Positions 9,511-18,041 of a stretch of DNA of 64,000 nucleotides are shown here, in pieces. The notes beneath the pieces were generated by a model. That model saw only the letters and a list, made by a program, of their open reading frames with translations, had not been told where the DNA came from and did not search any database. Each line of letters starts with the position of its first letter. The stretch's first letter is position 1. The position numbers were made by a program, and so were the translations under genes. The DNA is from RI-153 sp963721725 (lineage in GTDB: Bacteria; Chloroflexota; Anaerolineae; Caldilineales; Caldilineaceae): contig CAVRLX010000016.1 of assembly GCA_963721725.1 (NCBI GenBank), forward strand, positions 248,001 to 312,000, in the 5' to 3' direction.

Positions 9511-10847
9511 TAGATGCGTTCCTCCCGCAGTTGCCGTGCTTTTTCCGGCGAGACGACGAGGCTCACGGTGTTGATGCCTTTGCCGTCCATTTTTTCCACG
9601 CGCAGGGTGATCTCACCCACAACGATCTCCTCTTTTTCCTCAGGCACGCGTCCCGCTTCGCTCAGGATCAAGCCGCCAATCGTATCCACTTCTTCGTCCT
9701 CCAATATCAGATCAAACCATTCGTTAAGATCCGAAATCAGCGCGTCGCCGCGGATGATAATCCGGTTGTTGGATTGGATTTGTAACATGGGCAATTCGAT
9801 ATCAAATTCGTCCTGTAGTTCACCAAAGATCTCCTCAACCAGATCCTCCAGCGAGACCATGCCCGCCGTGCCGCCATATTCATCCAGCACTATCGCCATG
9901 TTGTATTGCTGCTTTTGCAACGTCACAAAGACCTCGTCGGCGGGTGTGCTTTCAAAGATGTATTGAATCTCGCGCATCACCGCCCGCACAGATTGGTCGC
10001 TGCCTTTTTGTTGCAGGCAGAGCAGATCCTTCAAATGCACCATGCCCACAATATTATCCACCGACTCTTCATACAGCGGGAGCCGCGAATAGGGCGATTC
10101 GGCCAATTGGATCAGGAGTACATCCACCGGCTCATTCACCGAAGCAGTAAACATGCGTGTGCGCGGGATCATCACTTGGCGCACGGCCAGTTCGCGCAGG
10201 CGCAATGTGTTTTCCAACAGGCGCATCTCTTCTTTTTCCAGCAACCCGCCCGCGCCGCTCTCCTCCACCAACATGAGGATCTCTTCGGGGGCGTGGATGT
10301 GGGCATGTTCGCCGGCCTCACTCACCCCCATTAAGCGCAAGATCAGTTGTCCGCTGCCGTTGAAAACCCAGATCAACGGGCCGAAGAAGGCCAGCGACCA
10401 GCGCATGGGAACCACTGTCGCCAGGGCCAGCCGTTCGGGATATTGCACGCCGATATTTTTGGGCACCAATTCGCCTAAAACCACTTGCAGCACGGTCAAC
10501 ATCACCAGCACAACCGTGGCGGCAATGGATTGCGCGGCCATCTCTGAAAAGCCGCCCAACCGAACCAGAAAGGGCAATAAAACTTTGGAAAGGCTGGCCT
10601 GCCCATAGTAGCCCAGAATCAGACTGGAAAGGGTGATCCCGATCTGGCAGGCCGCTACATAGCGATCCAGTTTATAGATATCTTCAATAAGGGGAAGGAG
10701 GGAACGGGCGGCACGATTATTGTCTTCTTCCGCCATTTGCACCAACCGGGATCGGCGGGCGCTAATGGTGGCAAATTCTGCCGCTACATAAAGGGCATTA
10801 AACCCGATTAGGATCACAATCGTGGCAACAATTATTAACCAGCTCAT
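9510..10847 (-). CDS. CNNM/CBS-domain membrane protein (HlyC/CorC family), first of a tandem pair
   Basis: A 445-residue paralogue of the next gene with the same domain order: CNNM membrane domain (residues about 1-190), CBS pair (about 205-330, with VMIPRTRMFTASVNEP and GGTAGMVSLEDLVEEIFGEL) and a CorC_HlyC C-terminal domain. It is the first gene of a minus-strand group that continues into the second CNNM gene, the GlcNAc kinase and murQ. It faces the riboswitch-purH unit divergently across 390 bp, so its promoter must lie in 10848-11030. Ion specificity cannot be determined from sequence. Confidence 0.93.
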   Translation of the reverse strand: MSWLIIVATIVILIGFNALYVAAEFATISARRSRLVQMAEEDNNRAARSLLPLIEDIYKLDRYVAACQIGITLSSLILGYYGQASLSKVLLPFLVRLGGFSEMAAQSIAATVVLVMLTVLQVVLGELVPKNIGVQYPERLALATVVPMRWSLAFFGPLIWVFNGSGQLILRLMGVSEAGEHAHIHAPEEILMLVEESGAGGLLEKEEMRLLENTLRLRELAVRQVMIPRTRMFTASVNEPVDVLLIQLAESPYSRLPLYEESVDNIVGMVHLKDLLCLQQKGSDQSVRAVMREIQYIFESTPADEVFVTLQKQQYNMAIVLDEYGGTAGMVSLEDLVEEIFGELQDEFDIELPMLQIQSNNRIIIRGDALISDLNEWFDLILEDEEVDTIGGLILSEAGRVPEEKEEIVVGEITLRVEKMDGKGINTVSLVVSPEKARQLREERI

Positions 10848-11030
10848 TCGGGGATTCCCAAACTCTTTTCGTTTGTATCAATGGGCGGCGCGTTTCCGCT
10901 TCTTGGCAGATTATAGCATTGGCACTCTGTAAGATCGAACAGCTTTGTGGTTAACATTCTCTTTTGATCGCCTTCGGCATACACTTTGACTTACATGCGT
11001 TCCGTGCTATGATGCCGCTAACCGAAAGAT

Positions 11031-11115
11031 GCCGCTCTCGACTGGCGAATGGTGGGAGTCACCACAGGGGAGAGAGCGTGCTATGCATCTGCACATGACA
11101 GTCGTTCGCCTGGGC
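11031..11115 (+). promoter_or_regulatory. ZTP/ZMP riboswitch (pfl motif) upstream of purH
   Basis: The leader matches the pfl aptamer. P1 arms CGCTCTC (11033-11039) and GAGAGCG (11072-11078) enclose the conserved ACTGGCG and GGTGGGAGTCACCACAGGGG. A variable linker leads to the conserved 3' element CGCCTGGGC (11107-11115), whose CGCC can pair with CTGGCG at 11042-11047 as the pseudoknot. ZTP riboswitches sense the AICAR derivatives that build up when 10-formyl-THF is short and switch on purine and folate genes. The placement before purH and glyA fits exactly. An intrinsic terminator follows at once, implying transcriptional control in which ligand binding prevents termination. Confidence 0.93.
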
Positions 11116-11116
11116 T

Positions 11117-11158
11117 GGGGCAGTTGGATCGCAAGATCTGACTGCCCCTTTTTATTTT
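11117..11158 (+). terminator. Expression-platform terminator of the ZTP riboswitch
   Basis: GGGGCAGT (11117-11124) pairs with ACTGCCCC (11141-11148), with an inner GATC pairing around a GCAA loop, followed by TTTTTATTTT. It begins two bases after the aptamer's CGCCTGGGC, so folding of the aptamer's 3' helix should compete with it. Confidence 0.93.
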
Positions 11159-11237
11159 GCAAAAATTTGGTTATTCCTAGCAATTACTCTGCGGTCTGTT
11201 GATCTATACAGTTTGATCTATACAGAGGAGAAAAATT

Positions 11238-12756
11238 ATGTCTCGTGCCTTGCTTTCTGTTTCCGATAAAACCGGGTTATTGCCCTTTGCCCAACAACTC
11301 CACGCTGCGGGGGTTGACCTTGTTGCCAGCGGGGGAACGGCCCGCACGCTGGCGGATGCGGGTCTGCCCGTCACCCCGGTGGAAGATCTCACCGGCTTCC
11401 CCGAAATCTTGGGCGGGCGGGTGAAGACGCTGCACCCGGCCATCCACGGCGGCATCCTGGCCCGCCGCACCCCCGAACACCTGGCCGAGCTGGGATCACA
11501 CGGGCTGGCCCCCATCGATCTAGTTGTCGTCAACCTCTATCCGTTCCAGCGCACGGTGGCACAGGCGGGCGTTTCCGATGCCGAAGCTATCGAACAGATC
11601 GACATTGGCGGCGTGGCGCTTTTACGCGCGGCGGCCAAAAATTTCGAGTCGGTGGCGGTGATCTCCGACCCGGCGGACTATGAACGGGTGGCGGCGGCAG
11701 TGGCGTCCCATACACTGGACCTGGCAACCCGGCGTGGGCTGGCTCTGAAAGCCTTCCGCCACACCGCCGACTATGACACTGCCATTGCTGCCTATCTGGC
11801 TGAAGATGCAGCCCAGGGCGAACTGCCCGCTACGCTCACGGTAAATTTGCAACAGGCCCAGACCATGCGCTATGGCGAGAACCCGCACCAAAGCGGCGGC
11901 TACTATGTCTACAGCGGCGAGTCGCTCCCGTTTGAGCAACTCCACGGCAAAGAGATGAGCTACAACAACTGGCTCGATCTGGACGGAAGCTGGCAGGCCG
12001 CCCAGGATTTCACCGACCCCACCGTGGCGATTATCAAACACAGCAACCCGTGTGGCCTTGCCAGTGCTGCCACATTGGCCGAAGCCTACGTCAAAGCCCT
12101 GGCCTCGGATCCCGTCAGCGCCTTTGGCAGCATCATTTCGGTCAACCGCACGCTGGATGCCGCAGATGGCGGCGAAGATGGGCGATCTCTTTGTGGAGAT
12201 TGTGGCTGCGCCTGATTACGCGCCTGAGGCATTGGAAATTTTGAAACGCAAGAAGAATTTGCGTATCCTGCGCAGTACCGGTGTCACCATGCGCCCGCTC
12301 AGCCTGCGCTCGGTTTATGGCGGCGTGCTGGTGCAAGGGCTGGATGTGAGCCAGGCTGACATGGACCCGGCCAACTGGCAGATCGTCAGCCAGCGCCAAC
12401 CCACAGCGGCACAACTGGCCGATCTGGCCTTTGCGTGGCGAGTCTGTCGCCATGTCAAAAGCAACGCCATTGTCTTTGTGCAAGATCAGGCCACCGTGGG
12501 CGTGGGCGCTGGGCAGATGAGCCGCGTCGATTCGGTGATGCTGGCCGCGCATAAAGCCGGCGAAAAATCCACCGGTGCAGCCATGGCGTCGGACGCTTTC
12601 TTCCCCTTCCCAGACGGCATCGAAGCCGCCGCCCAGCATGGGATCAGCGCCGTGGTGCAACCTGGCGGCTCCATCCGCGACGCGGATGTCATTGCCGCCG
12701 CCGACCGCTTGGGCCTTGTCATGTGCCTGACCGGCGTGCGCCATTTCCGCCATTAG
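11238..12756 (+). CDS. purH: Bifunctional AICAR formyltransferase / IMP cyclohydrolase (one frameshift)
   Basis: PurH performs the last two steps of IMP synthesis: 10-formyl-THF-dependent formylation of AICAR, then ring closure. The N-terminal cyclohydrolase (MGS-like) domain has ALLSVSDKTGLLPFA, GGRVKTLHPAIHGGIL and the transformylase domain has MRYGENPHQSGGYY and IIKHSNPCGLA. The frame breaks near 12165, where one extra G occurs in GCAGATGGCG; the next frame continues AAKMGDLFVEIVAAPDYA and ends with QPGGSIRDADVI and MCLTGVRHFRH. Corrected length is about 505 residues, normal for the family. AGGAG precedes the ATG. A 13-nt direct repeat (TTGATCTATACAG, at 11199 and 11213) lies just before the ribosome binding site. 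Regulation is by the ZTP riboswitch upstream. Confidence 0.94.
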
Positions 12757-12761
12757 AGAGG

Positions 12762-12852
12762 AACCACCGAGAACACAGAGAATTTCACAGAGAGCACGGA
12801 GATTTTTTTCCCTTCTTTGACCTCTGTGAAGCCCTCCGTGACCTCTGTGGTT
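12762..12852. repeat. Family-A palindrome, empty copy
   Basis: Imperfect inverted repeat built from CACAGAG-type words. The left arm covers about 12762-12802 (contains TTTCACAGAGAGCACGGAG) and the right arm about 12820-12852 (contains CACGGAGG and ACCACAGAGG read on the other strand), with a roughly 18-nt pyrimidine-rich centre. It lies between purH and glyA. The left arm closely matches the right arm of the element that flanks the GxxExxY gene at 43664-43706. Confidence 0.88.
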
Positions 12853-12890
12853 AGTTCTGAAAATTTCACTGTTCAAAAGGAAACCAACCT

Positions 12891-14203
12891 ATGACCGACC
12901 GAATTTTTGACCTTGTGGCCCAGGAAGAGCAACGCCAGCGCGAGATGGTGGGGCTGATTCCTTCGGAAAATCACACCTCGCCCGAGGTGCTCTCTGTGCT
13001 TTCGTCCAACCTCTCCAGCAAGTATGCCGAGGGCTATCCCGGACGACGCTATTATGAAGGCAACCAGATCGTTGATGAGATCGAGATTGAAGCGCAGAAC
13101 CGGCTCAAAGCGCTGTTCGCTGTGCCCTATGTCAACGTACAACCCTACTCTGGATCACCCGCCAACTCGGCCATCCAGTTTGCGCTGATGGAACCGGGCG
13201 AGACGCTCATGGGGCTGCGTCTGGACATGGGCGGTCACTTGACCCACGGTCACCCCAATGTGACTTTTTCGGGCAAGTACTATAATTCCATTCAATATGG
13301 CGTGAATGCCCAGGCCCGGATCGACTTTGATCAACTGCGCGAACTGGCCCACCAACACAAGCCCAAATTGATCATCGCGGGCAACACAGCCTATCCGTTC
13401 ATCCTCGACTTTGCGCGCTTCCGCGAGATTGCCGACGAAGTGGGCGCGTGGCTCATGGCCGATATTTCCCACATCACCGGCCTGATTGTGGGGGGTGAAC
13501 ATCCCTCGCCCGTGCCCCATGCCGACGTGATCATGACCACCACCCACAAGACGCTGCGCGGACCGCGCGGCGCGGCGATTTTGATCACCGAGCGCGGCCT
13601 GGCGCGGGATGGGGACTTTGGCAAGAAGATCGACTCGGCGATTATCCCCGGCTTGCAAGGCGGACCGCACAACGCCACGACGGCTGGCATTGCCCTGGCT
13701 GCGGCGGAAGCCGCCCGCCCCGAATTTGTGGACTATGCCCGCCAGATCCGCAAGAACGCCAACACACTGGCCCAATCGCTCAAAGACAACGGGCTGAAAC
13801 TGGTGGGCGACGGCACAGAAAGCCACCTCATGGTGCTGGATCTGACGCCGTTTTCTGAAGGGATGGGCACACAGGTGGCCTTCGCCATGGACGTGGCGGG
13901 GATGTACGCCAACCGCAATACCATCCCCTATGAACCTTGCTCGCCGTTTTATCCGTCGGGGGTGCGTCTGGGCACGCCGTTGATCACCACGCGCGGCATG
14001 AAGGAAACTGAAATGAAGCAGATCGGCAACTGGATTGGGCGTGTCGTGGAAGAAGTCAAGGGCGATGTGTTGCCGGGCGAACGCGGGGAACGCACTCATT
14101 TGTGCGGGCCTTCCGCGAAAGGGCCAGCCAGAACGCGGCGCTGCACGCCATCCGCGCCGAGGTCAAAGAGATGTGCACCCGCTTCCCGCTCTTCCAGTGG
14201 TAA
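12891..14203 (+). CDS. glyA: Serine hydroxymethyltransferase (frameshift near the C-terminus)
   Basis: GlyA interconverts serine and glycine with transfer of a one-carbon unit to tetrahydrofolate, using PLP. The sequence shows the start MTDRIFDLVAQEEQRQ, LIPSENHTSPEVL, YAEGYPGRRYYEGNQIVDEI and the PLP lysine in TTTHKTLRGPRGA. Near 14085-14095 a single base appears to be missing from a G run; restoring the frame gives SFVRAFRERASQNAALHAI and the end CTRFPLFQW with a stop at 14201-14203, about 437 residues in all. Without correction the frame runs to 14240 with an unrelated tail. It follows purH and is probably under the same riboswitch, since one-carbon units from GlyA are used by PurH. A family-A palindrome separates the two genes. 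Confidence 0.94.
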
Positions 14204-14473
14204 CGGGGAATTGCGTAGTGAGTGGAATAGGTTATTTTGAACCTGTAAAACTGACACTCCGCAGTAAAAATCAAGGTTGATAACAATACTGGACTTCGGG
14301 TTCCAAGAGAGCCGAGATCTGACGATAGACATGTGTCAGATTCAGGATCTGCCTTTGGGGAGGCGAGTTAGGCTGACCGTATTCTTGGATGAGCAGGAAG
14401 TCGAGCCCCTTGAAAATTTGGAAAACACGACGCATGGTGGGTCGTTGGGTCGACGATATCGTCGTATAAAACA
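14204..14473. other. Intergenic DNA without a supported gene
   Basis: This 270-bp stretch between glyA and the first palindrome has only a 74-codon frame starting with TTG (14277-14501) and an opposing short frame. Neither shows a ribosome binding site or any recognisable motif. It may be degraded coding or repeat DNA. Confidence 0.5.
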
Positions 14474-14514
14474 AAGACGCAAAGGATCGGGCAATTCATG
14501 ATCCTTTGCGTCTT
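14474..14514. repeat. Family-B palindrome, copy 1
   Basis: Perfect 15-bp arms, AAGACGCAAAGGATC (14474-14488) and its reverse complement (14500-14514), with an 11-nt loop. The GACGCAAAG word recurs in copies at 15669-15751 and 45355-45416. Confidence 0.85.
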
Positions 14515-14540
14515 CGCGTTGGGGAAAAACGCAGAGGCTA

Positions 14541-14678
14541 TGATCCGCAGATTACGCAGATTTCGCAGATTCCAGAGGATTTAATGAAACAGATAATCAT
14601 CCTAAAATCTGTGTTTTCTTCGTTCAATCCATTGAATCCGTGTTCTATTCTGAAAATCTGCGTAATTCTGCGGATCAC
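14541..14678. repeat. Family-C palindrome (ATTACGCAGATT words)
   Basis: The left arm at 14541-14569 contains TGATCCGCAGATTACGCAGA. The right arm at 14653-14678 contains AAAATCTGCGTAATTCTGCG. They are complementary over about 25 bp with mismatches and enclose roughly 83 nt that itself carries partial words of the same kind. It lies between glyA and ftcD. Confidence 0.8.
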
Positions 14679-14763
14679 TTCTCCCGCGAGATTTGCAAGA
14701 ATAGGGCTTCTGGGTTAGGAATGGTACGGGAATGACGACCGGAACGGCACGAAGGGTGATCGC

Positions 14764-15663
14764 ATGGCAAAACGTATATTGATCGAAGCAGTGCCCAACT
14801 TTTCTGAAGGACGGCAGCCCGACGTGATCGCTGCGATTGGTGCGGCCTTGACTGTGCCGGGCGTCACCTTACTGGATCAGAGCAGCGACGCCGACCATAA
14901 CCGGTCGGTTTTTACGCTGGTGGGGTCGCCCGATGCTGTGATGGACGGGCTGTTTGCGGGAACTCAAAAAGCCGCTGAACTCATTGATCTTTATCAACAG
15001 CGCGGGGTGCATCCGCGCCTGGGGGCCACGGATGTTGTGCCGTTGATCCCGCTAGAAAACATCACGGTTGAAGAATGTGTGGCCCTGGCGCGCCAGTTGG
15101 CACAGCGCATTGGCGATGAACTCCATCTGCCCGTCTATTTATATGGCGCGGCGGCAAGTCTGGCTGCGCGCCAAAGTCTGGCCGATGTGCGGCGCGGGGA
15201 ATTCGAGGGGCTGCTGGCCGAGATTGATCTGCCGCACCGCGCCCCTGATTTTGGCCCGGCGCGGCTCGGCCCGGCTGGCGCGGTGACCGTGGGCGTGCGT
15301 CCCTTTTTGATCGCCTATAACGTCTACCTCACCACGGCGGATGTGCAGATCGCCAAGCAGATAGCCCGCACCATCCGCGAGAGCAACGGCGGTCTGCCGG
15401 CGGTGCGTGCGCTGGGCCTGCTGGTGGCGGGTCAAGCCCAGGTGAGCATGAATCTGATTGACTTTCGGCAAACGCCGCTGCATGTCGCTGTGGAAGCCAT
15501 CCGCACTGAAGCCGCCCGCCACGGAACTCTGATTGACCGCAGCGAGTTAATCGGGCTGATCCCGCAAGAGGCCATGTTGGCCGCCGCCGCTCATTATCTC
15601 CAACTGCCCAACTTTGACAGCCGCCAGGTGCTGGAAGTGGCGCTTGCCCAAATGACAGAATGA
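14764..15663 (+). CDS. ftcD: Glutamate formimidoyltransferase
   Basis: A 299-residue stand-alone formiminotransferase domain. It transfers the formimino group of N-formimino-L-glutamate (from histidine breakdown) to tetrahydrofolate, feeding the one-carbon pool. Family motifs include LIEAVPNFSEGRQPDVI, DQSSDADHNRSVFTLVG, GVHPRLGATDVVPLIPL and GPAGAVTVGVRPFLIAYNV. The C-terminal cyclodeaminase domain of mammalian FTCD is absent, as in many bacteria. The start ATG at 14764 is the only sensible one. It is on the same strand as purH and glyA but separated from glyA by 560 bp of repeat-rich DNA, so co-transcription is uncertain although the folate theme continues. Confidence 0.94.
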   Translation: MAKRILIEAVPNFSEGRQPDVIAAIGAALTVPGVTLLDQSSDADHNRSVFTLVGSPDAVMDGLFAGTQKAAELIDLYQQRGVHPRLGATDVVPLIPLENITVEECVALARQLAQRIGDELHLPVYLYGAAASLAARQSLADVRRGEFEGLLAEIDLPHRAPDFGPARLGPAGAVTVGVRPFLIAYNVYLTTADVQIAKQIARTIRESNGGLPAVRALGLLVAGQAQVSMNLIDFRQTPLHVAVEAIRTEAARHGTLIDRSELIGLIPQEAMLAAAAHYLQLPNFDSRQVLEVALAQMTE

Positions 15664-15668
15664 GAATT

Positions 15669-15751
15669 TAACGCAAAGGCGCAGAGAGACAGAGGCGCAA
15701 AGAGAGAAGATTTCACTGTTAGGCTTTGCCTCTTCGCGTCTTTGCGGTGAG
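15669..15751. repeat. Family-B palindrome, copy 2
   Basis: The left arm has AACGCAAAGGCGCAGAGAGA and further GGCGCAAAG words; the right arm has TTGCCTCTTCGCGTCTTTGC. They are imperfectly complementary around TTTCACTGTTAGG. It begins six bases after the ftcD stop. Confidence 0.82.
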
Positions 15752-15785
15752 ACTTTCTGTTTATGTGAACCGCAAAGGGTTTCCC

Positions 15786-18040
15786 ATGCAATCCATTGAA
15801 CTTGAACTAAAAGCCGCGCCGCCGCCCGTCCCCCAGGGATGGGATGCGTTTATGGCGTCCCATCCCAGCGCGCACGCGTTACAGACCCGCGCCTGGGGAC
15901 AGTTGAAAAGCGCGTTTGGCTGGTCGAGCCGAGAGGTGACGGTACGCAATCACCGCGGCGAGATCACGGCGGGGGCGCTGTTGCTCTTTCGGCAGGTAGC
16001 CGGGCTGACGCTGGCTTACGTGCCCAAGGGGCCGCTGACCGATTGGGACGAATTTCGCCCAAACCCAAGAGCTTCTCACTGCGCTGCGCCACGAAGCACG
16101 CCAGCACGGGGCCGTGGTGCTCAAGATCGAGCCGGATCTGCCCGACACTGCGGCGAATCGGGCGTTGTTGACCCGCTATGGGTTTCGCCCCAGCCCGCAG
16201 ACCGTGCAGCCGCGCAGCACGGTGATCCTCGACATCCGCGGCGACGAGGATGACATTTTGGCGCGCATGAAGAGCAAATGGCGCTACAACGTGCGGCTGG
16301 CCGAACGCAAAGGCGTCACGGTGCGCGCCGGCAGCCGTGACGATCTGCGCCATTTTCAGGCGCTGATGGAGACCACAGGCGAGCGCGATGCCTTTGACGT
16401 GCACAGCATGGACTATTACCGCAAAGCCTATGATCTCTTTGTGCCGGGGCAGGGGGTCTTTCTCTTTCGCCGAATTTGAGGGCGAACCATTGGCGTCAAT
16501 TGTGGTGTTGCAAACCGGCCACACGGCGTGGTATCTGTGGGGGGCGAGCAGCAACCGCCATCGCAACCTCATGCCCAATCACGCGCTGCAATGGGCGGCG
16601 ATCCAATGGGCCAGGGCACGCGGAGCCACCCGCTACGATCTATGGGGCATTCCCGACGAGATCGGCCAGGTGGCGTTGGGCATGCGCGGTGAAAGTGGCG
16701 AGCCAGTGCTGGCCGAGGCGATCCCCGTGGACGTGGAGACTCTGCCCGACGGCGATCTGTGGGGCGTCTTTCGCTTCAAACAGGGCTTTGGCGGCACGGT
16801 GGAGCGCTTTGTGGGCGCGTGGGATCTGCCGCTGAGTGGCCCTGGCTATGCACTTTATCAAAGTGGATTGACGGTGCGGGCGGCGCGCGCCGAAGGGAAA
16901 CTCTTTGATGTGCGCCATTGGGCGGGCAAAGCCCGTGCGCTTTTGCCGCGTTCCGAAGGGCCGTCGCTGCATAAAGTAATCGATGCCCAGACTTGGCGCG
17001 CGCGTCTGACGGCGTTGCCCGATCCGCATGTGTTGCAAAGCTGGGAATGGGGCGCGTTAAAAGATCAAACGGGCTGGCACGCCGAGCGCTTTGTCATCCC
17101 CCGCGCCGATGGACGCCCCGGCGCGGCGTTCCAACTTTTGTGGCGGCAGCCCTTGCCCGTCGTGCCGCTGCGCGTGGCGTATATCCCCAAAGGGCCGGTA
17201 TTGGATTGGTCCGACGAACAGTTGGTGGCCGATACGCTGGCCGCAGTGGAAGCGGCCTGTCTGCGGCTGCGCTGTCTCTTTGTCAAGATCGATCCCGATG
17301 TGGTGGAAGATAGCACGGCGGGGCGACGGCTGCGTGCGCTTTTGCAGGCGCGTGGATGGCGTTTCAGCCCAGAACAGATCCAGTTCAAAAACACCGCGGT
17401 GACCGATCTCCGACCCGACGGCGAAGCGCTGATGCTGGCGTTTAAGAGCAAGTGGCGCTATAACATCCGCTTGGCCGAGCGCCGCGGCATTACGGTTCGC
17501 CAGGGCAGCAGGGCGGATCTGGCGGCGTTTTATAAACTCTATCAAGAGACCGGCGGGCGCGATGGTTTTTTGGTGCGCCCATTTGATTATTATGAAAGTG
17601 TGTGGCGTACCTTTTTAGAGGCAGACACAGCCGCAGATAACCCGGCCGGGGGAGCGCTGTTGCTGGCGACCCATCCCGAAGAAGACGAACCTGTGGCGGG
17701 TATCTTTTTGCTGCGTTACGGCGCAAGTGCCTGGTATTTTTATGGGGCCAGCAGCGAGCGTCGCCGCCGCGACATGCCCAATCATCTGCTCCAGTGGCGG
17801 GCCATGGAATGGGCAAAAGCGCAGGGCTGCACGGTCTATGATTGGTGGGGCGCGCCCACGAATTTGGCCGATGCCGAGGACGCCATGCAAGGCGTATGGG
17901 CCTTCAAAGAGGGGTTCGACGCCCACTTTCGCGGCCATGTGGGCGCGTGGGATTGGTCACCGCTGCCGCCGCTGTGGGATCTCTATCAGCGCGCCATGCC
18001 GCGTCTGCTGGATTGGATGCGCGGACGGCATGGGGGCTGA
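15786..18040 (+). CDS. Tandem double-domain FemAB/FmhB-like aminoacyltransferase (two frameshifts)
   Basis: FemAB-type enzymes add amino acids from aminoacyl-tRNA to the peptidoglycan stem peptide using two GNAT-like subdomains. This gene encodes two complete copies in one polypeptide of about 750 residues. Copy 1 is roughly 15786-16900 (LQTRAWGQLKSAFGW, MKSKWRYNVRLAERKGVTVR, WYLWGASSNRHRNLMPNHAL). Copy 2 is roughly 16980-18040 (LQSWEWGALKDQTGW, FKSKWRYNIRLAERRGITVR, WYFYGASSERRRRDMPNHLL). Each ends with FKxGF and GAWD motifs. Single extra bases near 16065 (in CCC) and 16464 (in TTT) interrupt copy 1; correcting them gives one uninterrupted frame. The ATG at 15786 starts the typical N-terminus. 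The stop is two bases from that of the convergent UGPase gene. Confidence 0.87.
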
Positions 18041-18041
18041 G

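Noticed and set aside
13155..14099. A 314-codon antisense frame within glyA
   Set aside because: A shadow of a conserved coding sequence with typical GC-rich codon usage.
12052..14240. purH and glyA as pseudogenes
   Set aside because: Each is broken by one base only and all catalytic motifs are intact; the same pattern in other housekeeping genes points to sequence errors.
14277..14501. A 74-codon frame after glyA
   Set aside because: It starts with TTG, lacks a ribosome binding site and runs into a palindrome; possible gene remnant only.
14464..15757. CRISPR array
   Set aside because: Repeated words here are mirrored into hairpins and not regularly spaced direct repeats with unique spacers; no cas gene is present.
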